Position numbers and translations under genes: made by a program. Below, piece after piece: positions 11,201 to 19,100 of a stretch of 64,000 bases of DNA (position 1 is the first letter of the stretch; the number at the start of each line of letters is the position of its first letter). This DNA comes from Lamellibrachia satsuma (lineage: Eukaryota > Annelida > Polychaeta > Sabellida > Siboglinidae), in the NCBI GenBank assembly GCA_033239005.1, contig BSQZ01000034.1, positions 4,850,001 to 4,914,000 on the forward strand. The letters are read 5' to 3'. Under the pieces are notes generated by a model, which was given only the letters and a program-made list of their open reading frames with translations, made no database searches and was not told where the DNA came from.

Positions 11201-11517
11201 TGTTGATCTCTCGTTTCTTGAACGTCCGTCTCTCGCTTCGTCTCTTTACTATAGTGATTGTCGTCTTCGAGGATGGTTGTTTTATACCCTTAGTTAAAGT
11301 CAGGCTGTTGTGGTAGCGCAACAGAACGTCCAGTCCACGACCTTATTGGTATTGTGCACCGACGAAGTCGGGCAGCGCACCGCCGACCGGGCGAGCGTAA
11401 GAATCGTAATTCAGCGGGAAGTCCGTAAGTCATCGGTGCACCCGCGCTGGTGGTCTCGTGTCTACTATACACGATCGTATACGGTGTGTTCTCGTAGGTC
11501 TTATACACGAGCGTCAT
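11201..11517 (-). pseudogene. Relic of a tandem duplication: capsid-start fragment plus degenerate copy of the 131-aa gene
   Basis: Two pieces mirror their intact neighbours. (1) Around 11410-11330 the minus strand reads as a diverged copy of the start of the 131-aa protein (SYARPVGGALPDFVGAQYQ) with a stop directly after. (2) Around 11286-11202 it reads as a copy of that protein's C-terminus (IKQPSSKT...FKKREIN). Between them the middle is deleted. The 75-codon ORF beginning at 11517 starts MTLVYK, resembling the capsid start MAFVHR, and sits in the same position relative to the gene above it. I read this as duplication of [131-aa gene + capsid 5' end] with later decay. The 75-codon ORF is probably not functional. 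Confidence 0.6.
11280..11286 (-). promoter_or_regulatory. TATA box for the capsid-protease transcript
   Basis: Minus-strand tataaaa, about 80 bases before the capsid ATG. It lies inside the degenerate copy of the 131-aa gene, at the spot where the intact copy encodes a Lys-Arg-Ile-Lys-Arg-Pro stretch (tataaag on the minus strand at 11604-11610). Confidence 0.6.
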
Positions 11518-11896
11518 TGTCGAATATGTCGATCTCTCGTTTCTTGGACGTTCGTTTCTTGCGTCGATGCGTTACTGCACTGATTCTCGCCTTCGCAGTC
11601 GGTCGCTTTATACGTTTACCCGGGGGAGGTCGAAGTCCCGTCAACACGGCATCGGTGACGCGTCGCTTGGCAGCCGTTTTTATGTTCTGACCCGATAAGA
11701 CATCGCCGGCTATACGAACGCCGGTCTTCAACGCACCCCTACCCAAAGCCACGGCACCTCTCTTGAGGAGCGGCATGACGCTGCGCAACAGACCACCGAA
11801 CAGACTGCCCAGTCCGTGACCTCGTTGGTATTGCGCACCGGCGAAGTAGGGTAGCGCACCGCCAGCCTGACGCGCGTAATAATCGTTGTAGTTCAT
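11501..11896 (-). CDS. Small basic virion-type protein with amphipathic segment, 131 aa
   Basis: N-terminus rich in Tyr/Gly/Ala (NDYYARQAGGALPYFAG), then a predicted amphipathic helical segment at about residues 28-60 (GLGSLFGGLLRSVMPLLKRG, then GAVALGRGALKTGVRIAG), then a strongly basic tail (RRKKRTSKKREID). The architecture resembles the membrane-active or core proteins of adenoviruses (pVI/pX-like) placed next to capsid genes in Polintons and adintoviruses; the match is by architecture, and identity is inferred. The GGALPYF and GLG motifs could be maturation-protease processing sites (speculative). The 3' end overlaps the short ORF starting at 11517. Confidence 0.6.
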   Translation of the reverse strand: MNYNDYYARQAGGALPYFAGAQYQRGHGLGSLFGGLLRSVMPLLKRGAVALGRGALKTGVRIAGDVLSGQNIKTAAKRRVTDAVLTGLRPPPGKRIKRPTAKARISAVTHRRKKRTSKKREIDIFDNDARV

Positions 11897-11984
11897 TAGA
11901 ACAGTCCTGTCTTACGTCGACGAAAATGAAGCGTTACCGTCACTCGACCGTATTCGAATGACACGCGTCGACCCATGTCGTCTC

Positions 11985-12713
11985 TTATATCCACTTCGAG
12001 CGCAACAGAGGTATGTAGTGAACGTTAGTGAAACGTTCGGACACCCTGTCACCATGACGTCCACTAATCGAAATGGATCGCAACAGCGGCGCGAGAGTGT
12101 CACCCACTATACAAGACTCCACGACGTCCGTGTATACGTATAGGGTGTTGAATCCCTGCGTCAGGTCCATCACGTCGGGGGCTTCGAAGTGGAAAGGGTA
12201 CGAGGAGTCGGAAGTTCGAGAGACGGAGTCGAGTGACGACGCGGACGTAGCATCCGTTTTCGTTCCACTGGCTACGATCTTGTGGAATCCTAACATGGAA
12301 GTAGTCGAACTGTGGTACGGTATGGTGAAAATGGTGTTCTCCGTCATGTGTAACGTCATTTTTTGAGTGACGGAACTATAGCTCATTTGAGCTCGTGCCT
12401 TCTCCGTTCTCAGACTGTACAGTCCGTTGTTGACGTGGTACAACAATGTTAACGGATCGTCGTAATATCCACACGACAATCTCGAGCGTCGATTCACGTC
12501 GGGAACATCGACCTCTTCGAGGAATAACCAGACATCATCCTCCGTGACGTTGTACCAAGTGTGCGAATACTGCATCTCTGTCAATCCGCACTCCCACTCG
12601 CCGGTCAGTTCGACTCGATGAGGCAACTCCGTGACGTAATGGGTCAAGGTGTTGTCGGGGTGCGTCTTCATAGAAGCGTTGCTAGGCAGCGTCATGTAGA
12701 AATCAGTCGTCAT
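11985..12713 (-). CDS. Putative minor capsid (penton-type jelly-roll) protein, 242 aa
   Basis: Opens DFYMTLPSNASMKTHPDNTL followed by a segment ending GEWECGLTEMQYSHTWYN, the start I associate with the minor capsid/penton protein encoded next to the major capsid gene in many Polintons. Beta-rich throughout, with no signal peptide or membrane segment. The length fits a single jelly-roll. It would occupy the five-fold vertices (family inference, Krupovic-type prediction). The start codon overlaps the 3' end of the membrane-protein ORF by 11 bases. About 90 bases separate its stop from the 131-aa gene. Confidence 0.65.
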   Translation of the reverse strand: MTTDFYMTLPSNASMKTHPDNTLTHYVTELPHRVELTGEWECGLTEMQYSHTWYNVTEDDVWLFLEEVDVPDVNRRSRLSCGYYDDPLTLLYHVNNGLYSLRTEKARAQMSYSSVTQKMTLHMTENTIFTIPYHSSTTSMLGFHKIVASGTKTDATSASSLDSVSRTSDSSYPFHFEAPDVMDLTQGFNTLYVYTDVVESCIVGDTLAPLLRSISISGRHGDRVSERFTNVHYIPLLRSKWI

Positions 12714-12999
12714 TGCGTTTCAACGTGGGATTGGGTAGTAGATAGCCCAACGAACTGCTCAACAGAGCCGTCCACAGATTAGAATCGTCGTGACCGACAG
12801 TCAGGTTGTAGATGCTTATCACGATGACCGTGTACAAGATGACGATCTGACACAGAAACACTATCTCCTCTTTGGGACACTTGATACAGAACAGATGCCA
12901 AGGAGTGCTGTCGTTCGATGCGTCGGTGCAATCCTCCTCCTCCTTCTCCTCCTCCTCCTCCTCTACGACGACAGTGTGCGGTGCCGTGTCTTGATCCAT
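12703..12999 (-). CDS. Small single-pass membrane protein with acidic N-terminus, 98 aa
   Basis: Residues about 10-25 are almost all Glu (VVVEEEEEEKEEED). A Cys pair (FCIKCPKEE) follows, then a hydrophobic span at about 47-68 (IVFLCQIVILYTVIVISIYN). The C-terminus carries SNLWTALLSSSLGYLLPNPT, a motif I believe recurs in small Polinton membrane proteins; function unknown. The ATG at 12999 follows a TATA box at 13029-13034 by about 30 bases, giving a very short leader. Possible role in virion membrane or host-membrane interaction (speculative). Confidence 0.6.
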   Translation of the reverse strand: MDQDTAPHTVVVEEEEEEKEEEDCTDASNDSTPWHLFCIKCPKEEIVFLCQIVILYTVIVISIYNLTVGHDDSNLWTALLSSSLGYLLPNPTLKRNDD

Positions 13000-13028
13000 A
13001 ATGACAATCCGTCTCGCGTCGTTTAGTC

Positions 13029-13034
13029 TTTATA
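13029..13034 (-). promoter_or_regulatory. TATA box upstream of the membrane-protein gene
   Basis: Minus-strand tataaa 30 bases before the ATG at 12999; it overlaps the last codons and stop of the integrase gene, showing how compact the element is. Confidence 0.5.
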
Positions 13035-14079
13035 GAGAAGTGAGCGACCTGGCGTCGATCCAGCTGTTGAATTTGGACGGGTATCCGAACCATTTCACCA
13101 AAGCATTCGTTCGAGAGCCGACCTTACGACGTTCCAACACCGCTTCCACTCGGAACTCTTTATCGCTCGCTATCACCACTTTTTGCAGCTCCAGTTCGTA
13201 GAAGGTGCCTTCCAGCACGTCGCCGAGATCGTCTCGTAGACGGTACACGGGTGGATCGGAGGGGTGAACTTCGTGCACGGTGAACACCTCTTCGCTCCAG
13301 TTCGTCTCGTAGCCCTTTTCGAACGTGCGTTTGTACCTGCTGATGCGCACGCGATCCGACACGCGTAACTTGGGCACACCCTTACCGTCGTGTCCGTACA
13401 GACGTTGCCACACCGTTTCTTGATTCTTTGTGGTCACCTGCGACGGAGCCATACCGAGACTGCGGTGGCGGGTGTTGTTGTACGTTCGCACCAGATCCGG
13501 AAGGACGTCGATGTAACGCCACGACTGAACTTTCGTGAAGTAGCGCCACATGTGCTCCTTCAACGTCCTGTTGAAACGTTCCACGATGCTCGCCTTCGTC
13601 TCCGCGTTGTGCGTGGCGAAGTGATGGACGCCTCGTTTTCGTAAGAGCGTCTGAACGGATTTATTCAGAAATTCCATTCCCCGATCCGTCTGTAACGTCT
13701 GCGGAGGGTCGTCCGCGAACGCGATTCGCAGAGCGGCGACCAACGACGCGGCGGACTTGCTAGGTATAGGAATGCATTTGGCTCGCTTCGAAAAGACGTC
13801 GATCATCGTGAGGAGAAAGGTCATACCGTCGTTGTCGTCTTTCAACGTCTTCAGATCGACGAGATCGGCCTGCCACTGTTGATTCATACCACCCACGATG
13901 ACGCGTCGTCTCTTGAAACGTCGTCTCGCTGGTTTGTGTAAGCTGTAGGCATCCTGTTCCGACAACCACCGCGCGACTACTTTCCGCGGCGCATGCGCGA
14001 CGCGTCGCAAGGCATCGACTCCTCCGTAACTACCTACCCGACGCGGATCGAAATAGACTTTCTTCAGTGTCTTCGTCAT
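13030..14079 (-). CDS. Polinton integrase, DD35E with C-terminal chromodomain, 349 aa
   Basis: Retrovirus-like integrase that joins element ends to host DNA and makes the 6-bp duplication. Catalytic residues: Asp72 (WQADLVDL), Asp132 (LQTDRGMEF) and Glu167 (SIVERFNRT), giving exact D-D35-E spacing. A basic N-terminal segment (ARRRFKRRRV) precedes the core. Residues about 300-349 form a chromodomain (FRVEAVLERR... VKWFGYPSKFNSWI), the usual Polinton arrangement for binding modified histones. I chose the ATG at 14079: it lies two bases after the stop of the 51-aa ORF (TAACGATG) and the reading frame upstream of it overlaps that ORF. Intact. Confidence 0.9.
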   Translation of the reverse strand: MTKTLKKVYFDPRRVGSYGGVDALRRVAHAPRKVVARWLSEQDAYSLHKPARRRFKRRRVIVGGMNQQWQADLVDLKTLKDDNDGMTFLLTMIDVFSKRAKCIPIPSKSAASLVAALRIAFADDPPQTLQTDRGMEFLNKSVQTLLRKRGVHHFATHNAETKASIVERFNRTLKEHMWRYFTKVQSWRYIDVLPDLVRTYNNTRHRSLGMAPSQVTTKNQETVWQRLYGHDGKGVPKLRVSDRVRISRYKRTFEKGYETNWSEEVFTVHEVHPSDPPVYRLRDDLGDVLEGTFYELELQKVVIASDKEFRVEAVLERRKVGSRTNALVKWFGYPSKFNSWIDARSLTSL

Positions 14080-14081
14080 CG

Positions 14082-14237
14082 TTAAAACAGAAGATCCGAC
14101 GCGTTGACGACGATGCCGGTGACGTTGACGGTTCCCGAGTATTGACGAACGATGAGGAGTGCACTGACGTATAGTAGAACGCACGTTATCGCTCCCACAA
14201 CGATGACGACCGAACAACAGTCTGGCAACGAAACCAT
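14082..14237 (-). CDS. Very small membrane protein, 51 aa
   Basis: Below usual ORF-calling limits. ATG at 14235-14237, TAA at 14082-14084. A hydrophobic span follows a double-Cys start (PDCCSVVIVVGAITCVLLYV) and continues into SALLIV; the C-terminal half is polar with hydrophobic patches. It sits in the gap before the integrase with a two-base stop-start spacing. One-pass membrane topology is predicted; function unknown. The existence of an open, well-placed frame in a compact gene array supports it, but chance cannot be excluded without comparison to other Polintons. Confidence 0.5.
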   Translation of the reverse strand: MVSLPDCCSVVIVVGAITCVLLYVSALLIVRQYSGTVNVTGIVVNASDLLF

Positions 14238-14377
14238 AGTCCGAATAACACCTGTTGTATAAGAATTCCGGCTGCAATGTCACCGAACAAGGTAAGTCCA
14301 CTAAACGATATCGAAGCGACGATGCGTGTCTTGCGAATCCAACGTCATGAGTGGGTTACGACTACGACGTAGTCTCC

Positions 14378-15103
14378 TTATAAGTCGAGCCAACGAGGTG
14401 GCGTGGGTGTGGGGTGTCTCGGACGTGCGAGGGGTGTCCAACGTAGAGATTTTCGAGGACCAACAACAACACGCGGGGTAGTTGCAGATCGTCGAGGGAG
14501 AGAGTCCGTTTGTATGTAGGTTCTCCTGGCTGCGTTACCGATCAACTCCATGGGTATGTTGGCTGTGCGGAGTTGCTTCGCGAGCGATTGCCAACCCGTC
14601 GGTGCGTCGGTCTTTCTCTTACGCAACAGATCGTGAACGAGATCCACCGCGTTACTTCCCGCAATGGGAACACCCTTGTGCACGAGTTCGTCGCGATCGT
14701 TCCACGTGACGTTTCTTTTGAGATGTTCCATCAATCGTCTGGCTTTGGCCTGCAGACTCTTGGGAACGGTGTCCAAGACGGTAGCCTCCAGTCTTCTAAT
14801 AGGAGTATCCTCCTCATCCTTCTCCTCATCCTTCGTCTTTGAACCTTTCGTCGATTCGTTCACCGAAATCGTGCGTATCGGTTCCTTGACGCGTTTGTCG
14901 ACCAGACCGTTGTATCGTTGCAACACCTGATTATACAGCGTTACCTTTATCCCATCGTCGAGGTCCTTTCTATCGAGGATGGTCTTCATCTCCTCGTCAA
15001 GGGTTTGCACTATTTTACCTACGGTATCCGTTGGATGAGGTTGCGAGCGAAGTGTATCCAACAATCGAGGGTCTACCAAAGCCATCTTTCGCGCGTGATC
15101 CAT
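14378..15103 (-). CDS. Polinton protein of unknown function, 241 aa
   Basis: Hydrophilic, largely helical protein. The N-terminus reads KMALVDPRLLDTL, then KVTLYNQVLQRYNGLV at about residues 53-68; an acidic/Lys linker (TKDEEKDEEDTP) divides two halves; the second half contains NAVDLVHDLLRKRKT and a basic Pro-rich tail. I believe proteins with the 'VDPRLL...LYNQVLQRY' and 'DLL.KRK' features recur in animal Polintons next to the ATPase block, but no function is known to me. Start at 15103 or the next Met at 15085. Its ATG is four bases after the upstream gene's TAG. Confidence 0.65.
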   Translation of the reverse strand: MDHARKMALVDPRLLDTLRSQPHPTDTVGKIVQTLDEEMKTILDRKDLDDGIKVTLYNQVLQRYNGLVDKRVKEPIRTISVNESTKGSKTKDEEKDEEDTPIRRLEATVLDTVPKSLQAKARRLMEHLKRNVTWNDRDELVHKGVPIAGSNAVDLVHDLLRKRKTDAPTGWQSLAKQLRTANIPMELIGNAARRTYIQTDSLPRRSATTPRVVVGPRKSLRWTPLARPRHPTPTPPRWLDL

Positions 15104-15107
15104 GCGT

Positions 15108-15476
15108 CTAATTCTTGGGGAAGAACACCTGACGAAGCAAGGGCAGCAAGACCGAACCCGCCAACGGAGCTAGGAAGGCCGATAGGAAACCTCCGCTCTG
15201 ACCCTCGCCGATCTGGGGTAACAAGAGGCGTTTTCTCCGGGCTGCGGTCGTGTTTCTTCGAGCCAACTCGCGTAACTTCGTCCTGTATTTGCCCAATCGA
15301 CGCCTCTGTAAAGCGGTCAATGGAATGTTCTTCGTTAGTATGTTGTAAGCGCACTCGGCTAGTGCACACAGCAACTTGGCGTCTGCGTTGGCGATGATGG
15401 CCTTTTTTATGTTGTTGTTCTTGACTCTGGCCAGCGCCTGGATACACAAAATGTGTCTCTTCACGAGCGCAGACAT
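15108..15476 (-). CDS. Small basic Polinton protein with hydrophobic C-terminus, 122 aa
   Basis: Starts MSALVKRH at 15476; the frame extends upstream but only with a GTG, and a TATA box at 15512-15518 fits the ATG. The first 80 residues are helical (NADAKLLCALAECAYNIL) followed by a basic segment (LRELARRNTTAARRKRL). The C-terminus is Gly-rich then hydrophobic (GGFLSAFLAPLAGSVLLPLL), plausibly a membrane-active or virion-core tail. Function unknown; proteins of this layout occur in other Polintons by my recollection. Confidence 0.6.
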   Translation of the reverse strand: MSALVKRHILCIQALARVKNNNIKKAIIANADAKLLCALAECAYNILTKNIPLTALQRRRLGKYRTKLRELARRNTTAARRKRLLLPQIGEGQSGGFLSAFLAPLAGSVLLPLLRQVFFPKN

Positions 15477-15511
15477 GGTGCGAATGAAGAGACTATCCAC
15501 ACACTCGATCG

Positions 15512-15518
15512 TTTTATA
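15512..15518 (-). promoter_or_regulatory. TATA box upstream of the 122-aa gene
   Basis: Minus-strand tataaaa, 36-42 bases before the ATG at 15476; it overlaps the final codons of the ATPase gene. Confidence 0.5.
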
Positions 15519-16140
15519 CCTTCGGTAAGTACACGTACTGCACGTCGTCGTCTGGAAAGATGGCCGTGCGCAGACGCATGTCCTCGGGCGTGTCCTGTTT
15601 GAGATCGACCAATAGATACCCGTACGGTATCGCCGTGGCGTCTTTAAACGCCTCTTGCACGAACTTACCGCGTCCCGGATACATCTGTCGAGCCAAGGTC
15701 GTCATCTGCGATGCGTCACGTGGATTCTTGAACACCACCATGTACTGCGAATTCAGACTGATGGTGCGACTCTCTTTGTTTTTAGGGAACAGGTTCTGCA
15801 CGAGATACAGCACGGACGTGTTCCTGTGGTGGCTTTTTTTAGTGAACAAGGTCGTGACCCGTTCGTCCGTTTCTGCCATGAGATCGTCTATGACGATGAG
15901 GTTCCTAGTTGTCGGATCGAACATGGCCGCCGTCGGTAACCCTTCCTCGAATCGCACGTGACTCAAGTCCATCGTTGCGTAAGCCTCTTGCCATTCTCCG
16001 TAACACCACGTTATTTGTTCGGGTGGCGGATCGATCATTGCAGTGGCGTGACGCAACATACGCGTCACGAAAGTACTCTTGCCGCATCCCGTCGGTCCAG
16101 CGATGATGCACGTGAAGGGGTGTTTCCATCGCGCGTCCAT
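15514..16140 (-). CDS. A32/FtsK-HerA-like genome-packaging ATPase, 208 aa
   Basis: Pumps DNA into preformed capsids in related viruses. Walker A is at residues 15-23 (GPTGCGKST) and Walker B near 81-86 (NLIVIDDL), followed by a sensor-like segment with KKSHHRNTSVLYLVQNLF and SQYMVVFKNPRD, as in Polinton and adintovirus ATPases. Full family length, with no breaks. The start is 38 bases downstream of the PolB stop. Confidence 0.9.
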   Translation of the reverse strand: MDARWKHPFTCIIAGPTGCGKSTFVTRMLRHATAMIDPPPEQITWCYGEWQEAYATMDLSHVRFEEGLPTAAMFDPTTRNLIVIDDLMAETDERVTTLFTKKSHHRNTSVLYLVQNLFPKNKESRTISLNSQYMVVFKNPRDASQMTTLARQMYPGRGKFVQEAFKDATAIPYGYLLVDLKQDTPEDMRLRTAIFPDDDVQYVYLPKV

Positions 16141-16178
16141 GGTCCGTTATGACAGACCATCGAACCGCATCGTCTTAT

Positions 16179-19100
16179 CTACACATCCGTCGGACCCGTG
16201 CTCAAACCGTCCTCGTGTACCACGCGTTTGGCGTAGAAGTAGGTGAGAGCCGCTCGTTCCTGCACGTACGTCATCACGGCCGATTTATACACCCGAAACC
16301 CGCGGTTCTTTCCGCTTCCGCTCCGACGACTGGTGAGCACTTCCAGGAACGTCTCCTTGTCGATGGTGTTGTGTCGTTTGCTCAGACCTTTGGTGCTGTA
16401 CTTGTCGGTGGATCCGAAACAATAGTACGTCTTGCTGCACAAACCCACGAACCCGTCGCCCGACCATTCCACCTTGAACAGTCCCGGAGTTCTCTTGTCG
16501 AACGCTCGTCGCATCTTGCAGCACTCTTCGCCTCCGACCCACTGTCTGTTGGCGAGTCGACAGCGCACGTACTCGTCCCGATGCGCGTCGCAACATTCCG
16601 ACGGGAGCCATTCGGATCGATGTCGAAAATAATGTTCTCGTAGTGCAGGGGTCACGAGGGCATCGACTGACTCGGCGGCCAAGGCCAAATAGGCACTATC
16701 CGTATCCATCTCGCAGTATTGGAACAGAGGACGTTCCACGTATCTGTCGATGAAGTCGTAATAGAACTGCAGCATGCGCATCTTGGCGTACTGCAGAACG
16801 AAGAATCCCACGTGTATAGGCAAGGCATACGTCACTGTTCTCTTGCTCATCTCTATCTCGTACGCGTCGTCGACGACGACGTCGAGTTGTCGGAATCGCC
16901 GATTGTTGACCAGGCGCGACGCCGCCTTCTCCGTGCAGTAGTTGACGTCACGATGTCGGTCCACGTTGGTGATGGTTTTTCCGTAGCCCGAGTTTCCCAG
17001 CAACTTCATGGTGTCCGCGATGATGGCCTTGTCGCTGTGAACGTCTCCCGCGCGTCTGGCCTCGGACACGGCATCGCCGAATCGACGGAAGCACGGAATC
17101 GGATCGTATTCGACGACCTGATAGACGTGTAACACCTCGAGTCCGTGGTCCAGATACCATCGCAACAGAGGCGTGGCGAGCAGTATCTTATCGCCGTAAT
17201 AACTGCCCACGAGCATGCGTCTCGGAGTCGTCATGATGTTGTGCTCTTCGGCGTATCGACGCATGAACGGACCGAGATCCTCGCGTACCAGACTGATGTT
17301 CTTGAACACGGGCTGCATCTCGGCAAAGTGATCGCGCAGTTCTTCAGGCACGCAAATGTCGCACTCGATCATGCCGAACACGGTTCCGTCACGCACGTCG
17401 CTCAGGATCTGTTGTTGAGTCATCGTCCACTGAACGCGTCGACGTCGTCGTGGAAACGCGGCGTCCAGACACCGTTTTACGTGAGGATCTCGTCTCATCT
17501 TTTTCCACTCGCATTCCCACAGTTCGACAACCTTGACGAAGTGACGTAGGTAGGCGGTGGTCTTTCGGGTCTCGACGAGCAGTTCGGTCATGGTTTTCCC
17601 GTTGATGGAATTGACCTCCACTCGATTGCACGAGCAACCGTGGAAAAAGCACCCTTGGAACTGATAAGCCGTCTTCGTCTCGCTGCACCAGCCATCCACT
17701 CGATGTTTACCTATCCGTTTCTCTCGTCCGTTGGTCTGATGTCGTATGGAAAGTCCCGTACGTTCGGATTCCCACGTCAGCCATTCCGAAGCCATCTGTC
17801 CGTACAGCTGAGCCGATTCGGGTCGGAAGTCGTTCTCAAAGCGTCGTCGCGTGTACCATCCCATGGGCATGTCTTGCATGAGCGACCATAGGTACAGCGC
17901 GTTCGCGTCGTATCCGACGATCGATCGACACGGATGAGACGCCTCTCCGTGCTCGTTCTGACGTAGCGTGGTGACCCCTTTCTCGTGATAGCGGTGAAAT
18001 ATGATCGAAGGACCACCGCAAATGTTGTCTTTGACGAGATCGTGCAGATCTTTGTGTTTCTCGTTGAAGATGGTAAAGTAGGTCTTCTCGGGAAGGTCGT
18101 TGAACAGGTACAGCAAGGTCAGACCCGGTACACTGATGCCTTGCTTGAACATGTCTATTCCACGCTGCTGATAGAAGTCAAACTGTCGGTCGACGGCCTG
18201 CAGAAAGGGAACCACGTCCCTGTTGTTATACCAGACGAGAAAGTCGCGCAACGTCGACATGCCGTTGTCGCGCCACGCCTCCTGACAACTGACGTAGTCC
18301 TCGTCGGAAATACCTTCGTTCTTCAGTCGACTGAAGAAGGCCTCTTTCGGAGGTAGAACGGTATCGTCGAGCTTCTCCAACCGATCCATGTACTCGTACG
18401 GGAAATGACCTTTCGTCACCTCGCATCCGTACGCTTTCAGATACTTGGCGTAACTGAATCCGGGAGCTAGGTAGTTGGTCATGTCTAGGAATTTCAACTG
18501 ATCCGTCGAAAGACACATGAAAGTGTTGTTGCGCTTGATGACGAAAAAAGATCCGCTCTCTTCTTCTTCTTCTTCTTCTTCTTGTCGTCTCTCTTCTCTC
18601 TCCTCTGTCTTTGCAACTGCTAGGAAGTAGGGCACGAGGAACTGTTTGACGACATTGAGATCGTACTGACCCGAATTGAACCCGATGACGGGTAACTGAC
18701 GCATCCATCCATACAGTTGCCACATCAGCTTTTTGTACGGATTTTTTGTACGTCGACGTCGACTTTTCTTGTCGTTGGCCGCTCTCGTAGTCTCCTCTTG
18801 CTCGTCCCATTGCGTCAATTTGATCGCGAGTTGGTCCATCACGTTCTCGTACGAGTCTTTGATGCAGTCGTACGCGGCGTTGCTCATCGTCATCAGAATG
18901 GCCATCATGTCAATCATCAACTTGTTGGAGTCTCCGTTCGTGACGAGACATGTCACTCGTTCGTGTCCCGGTACGTTTGAGGCCACGCTGACGCTCAGTG
19001 GAACGTGACGCGCGATCCATCGAACCTCGCTGTCGGAGGGAAGGTGTTCGGTGTCGAACCAACATTCAAAATCAAAAGTGGCTCTGTACGGGTAGTACCG

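Noticed and set aside
11290..11517. 75-aa ORF as an independent gene
   Set aside because: Best explained as an aborted capsid-gene start followed by an out-of-frame relic of the 131-aa gene.
12779..13093. 104-aa Arg/Gly-rich minus-strand ORF
   Set aside because: Alternative frame over the acidic stretch of the membrane-protein gene (Glu codons read as Gly/Arg).
14080..14301. N-terminal extension of the integrase frame
   Set aside because: Overlaps the 51-aa ORF, has low-complexity Arg/Ser composition, and the ATG at 14079 gives the usual integrase start.
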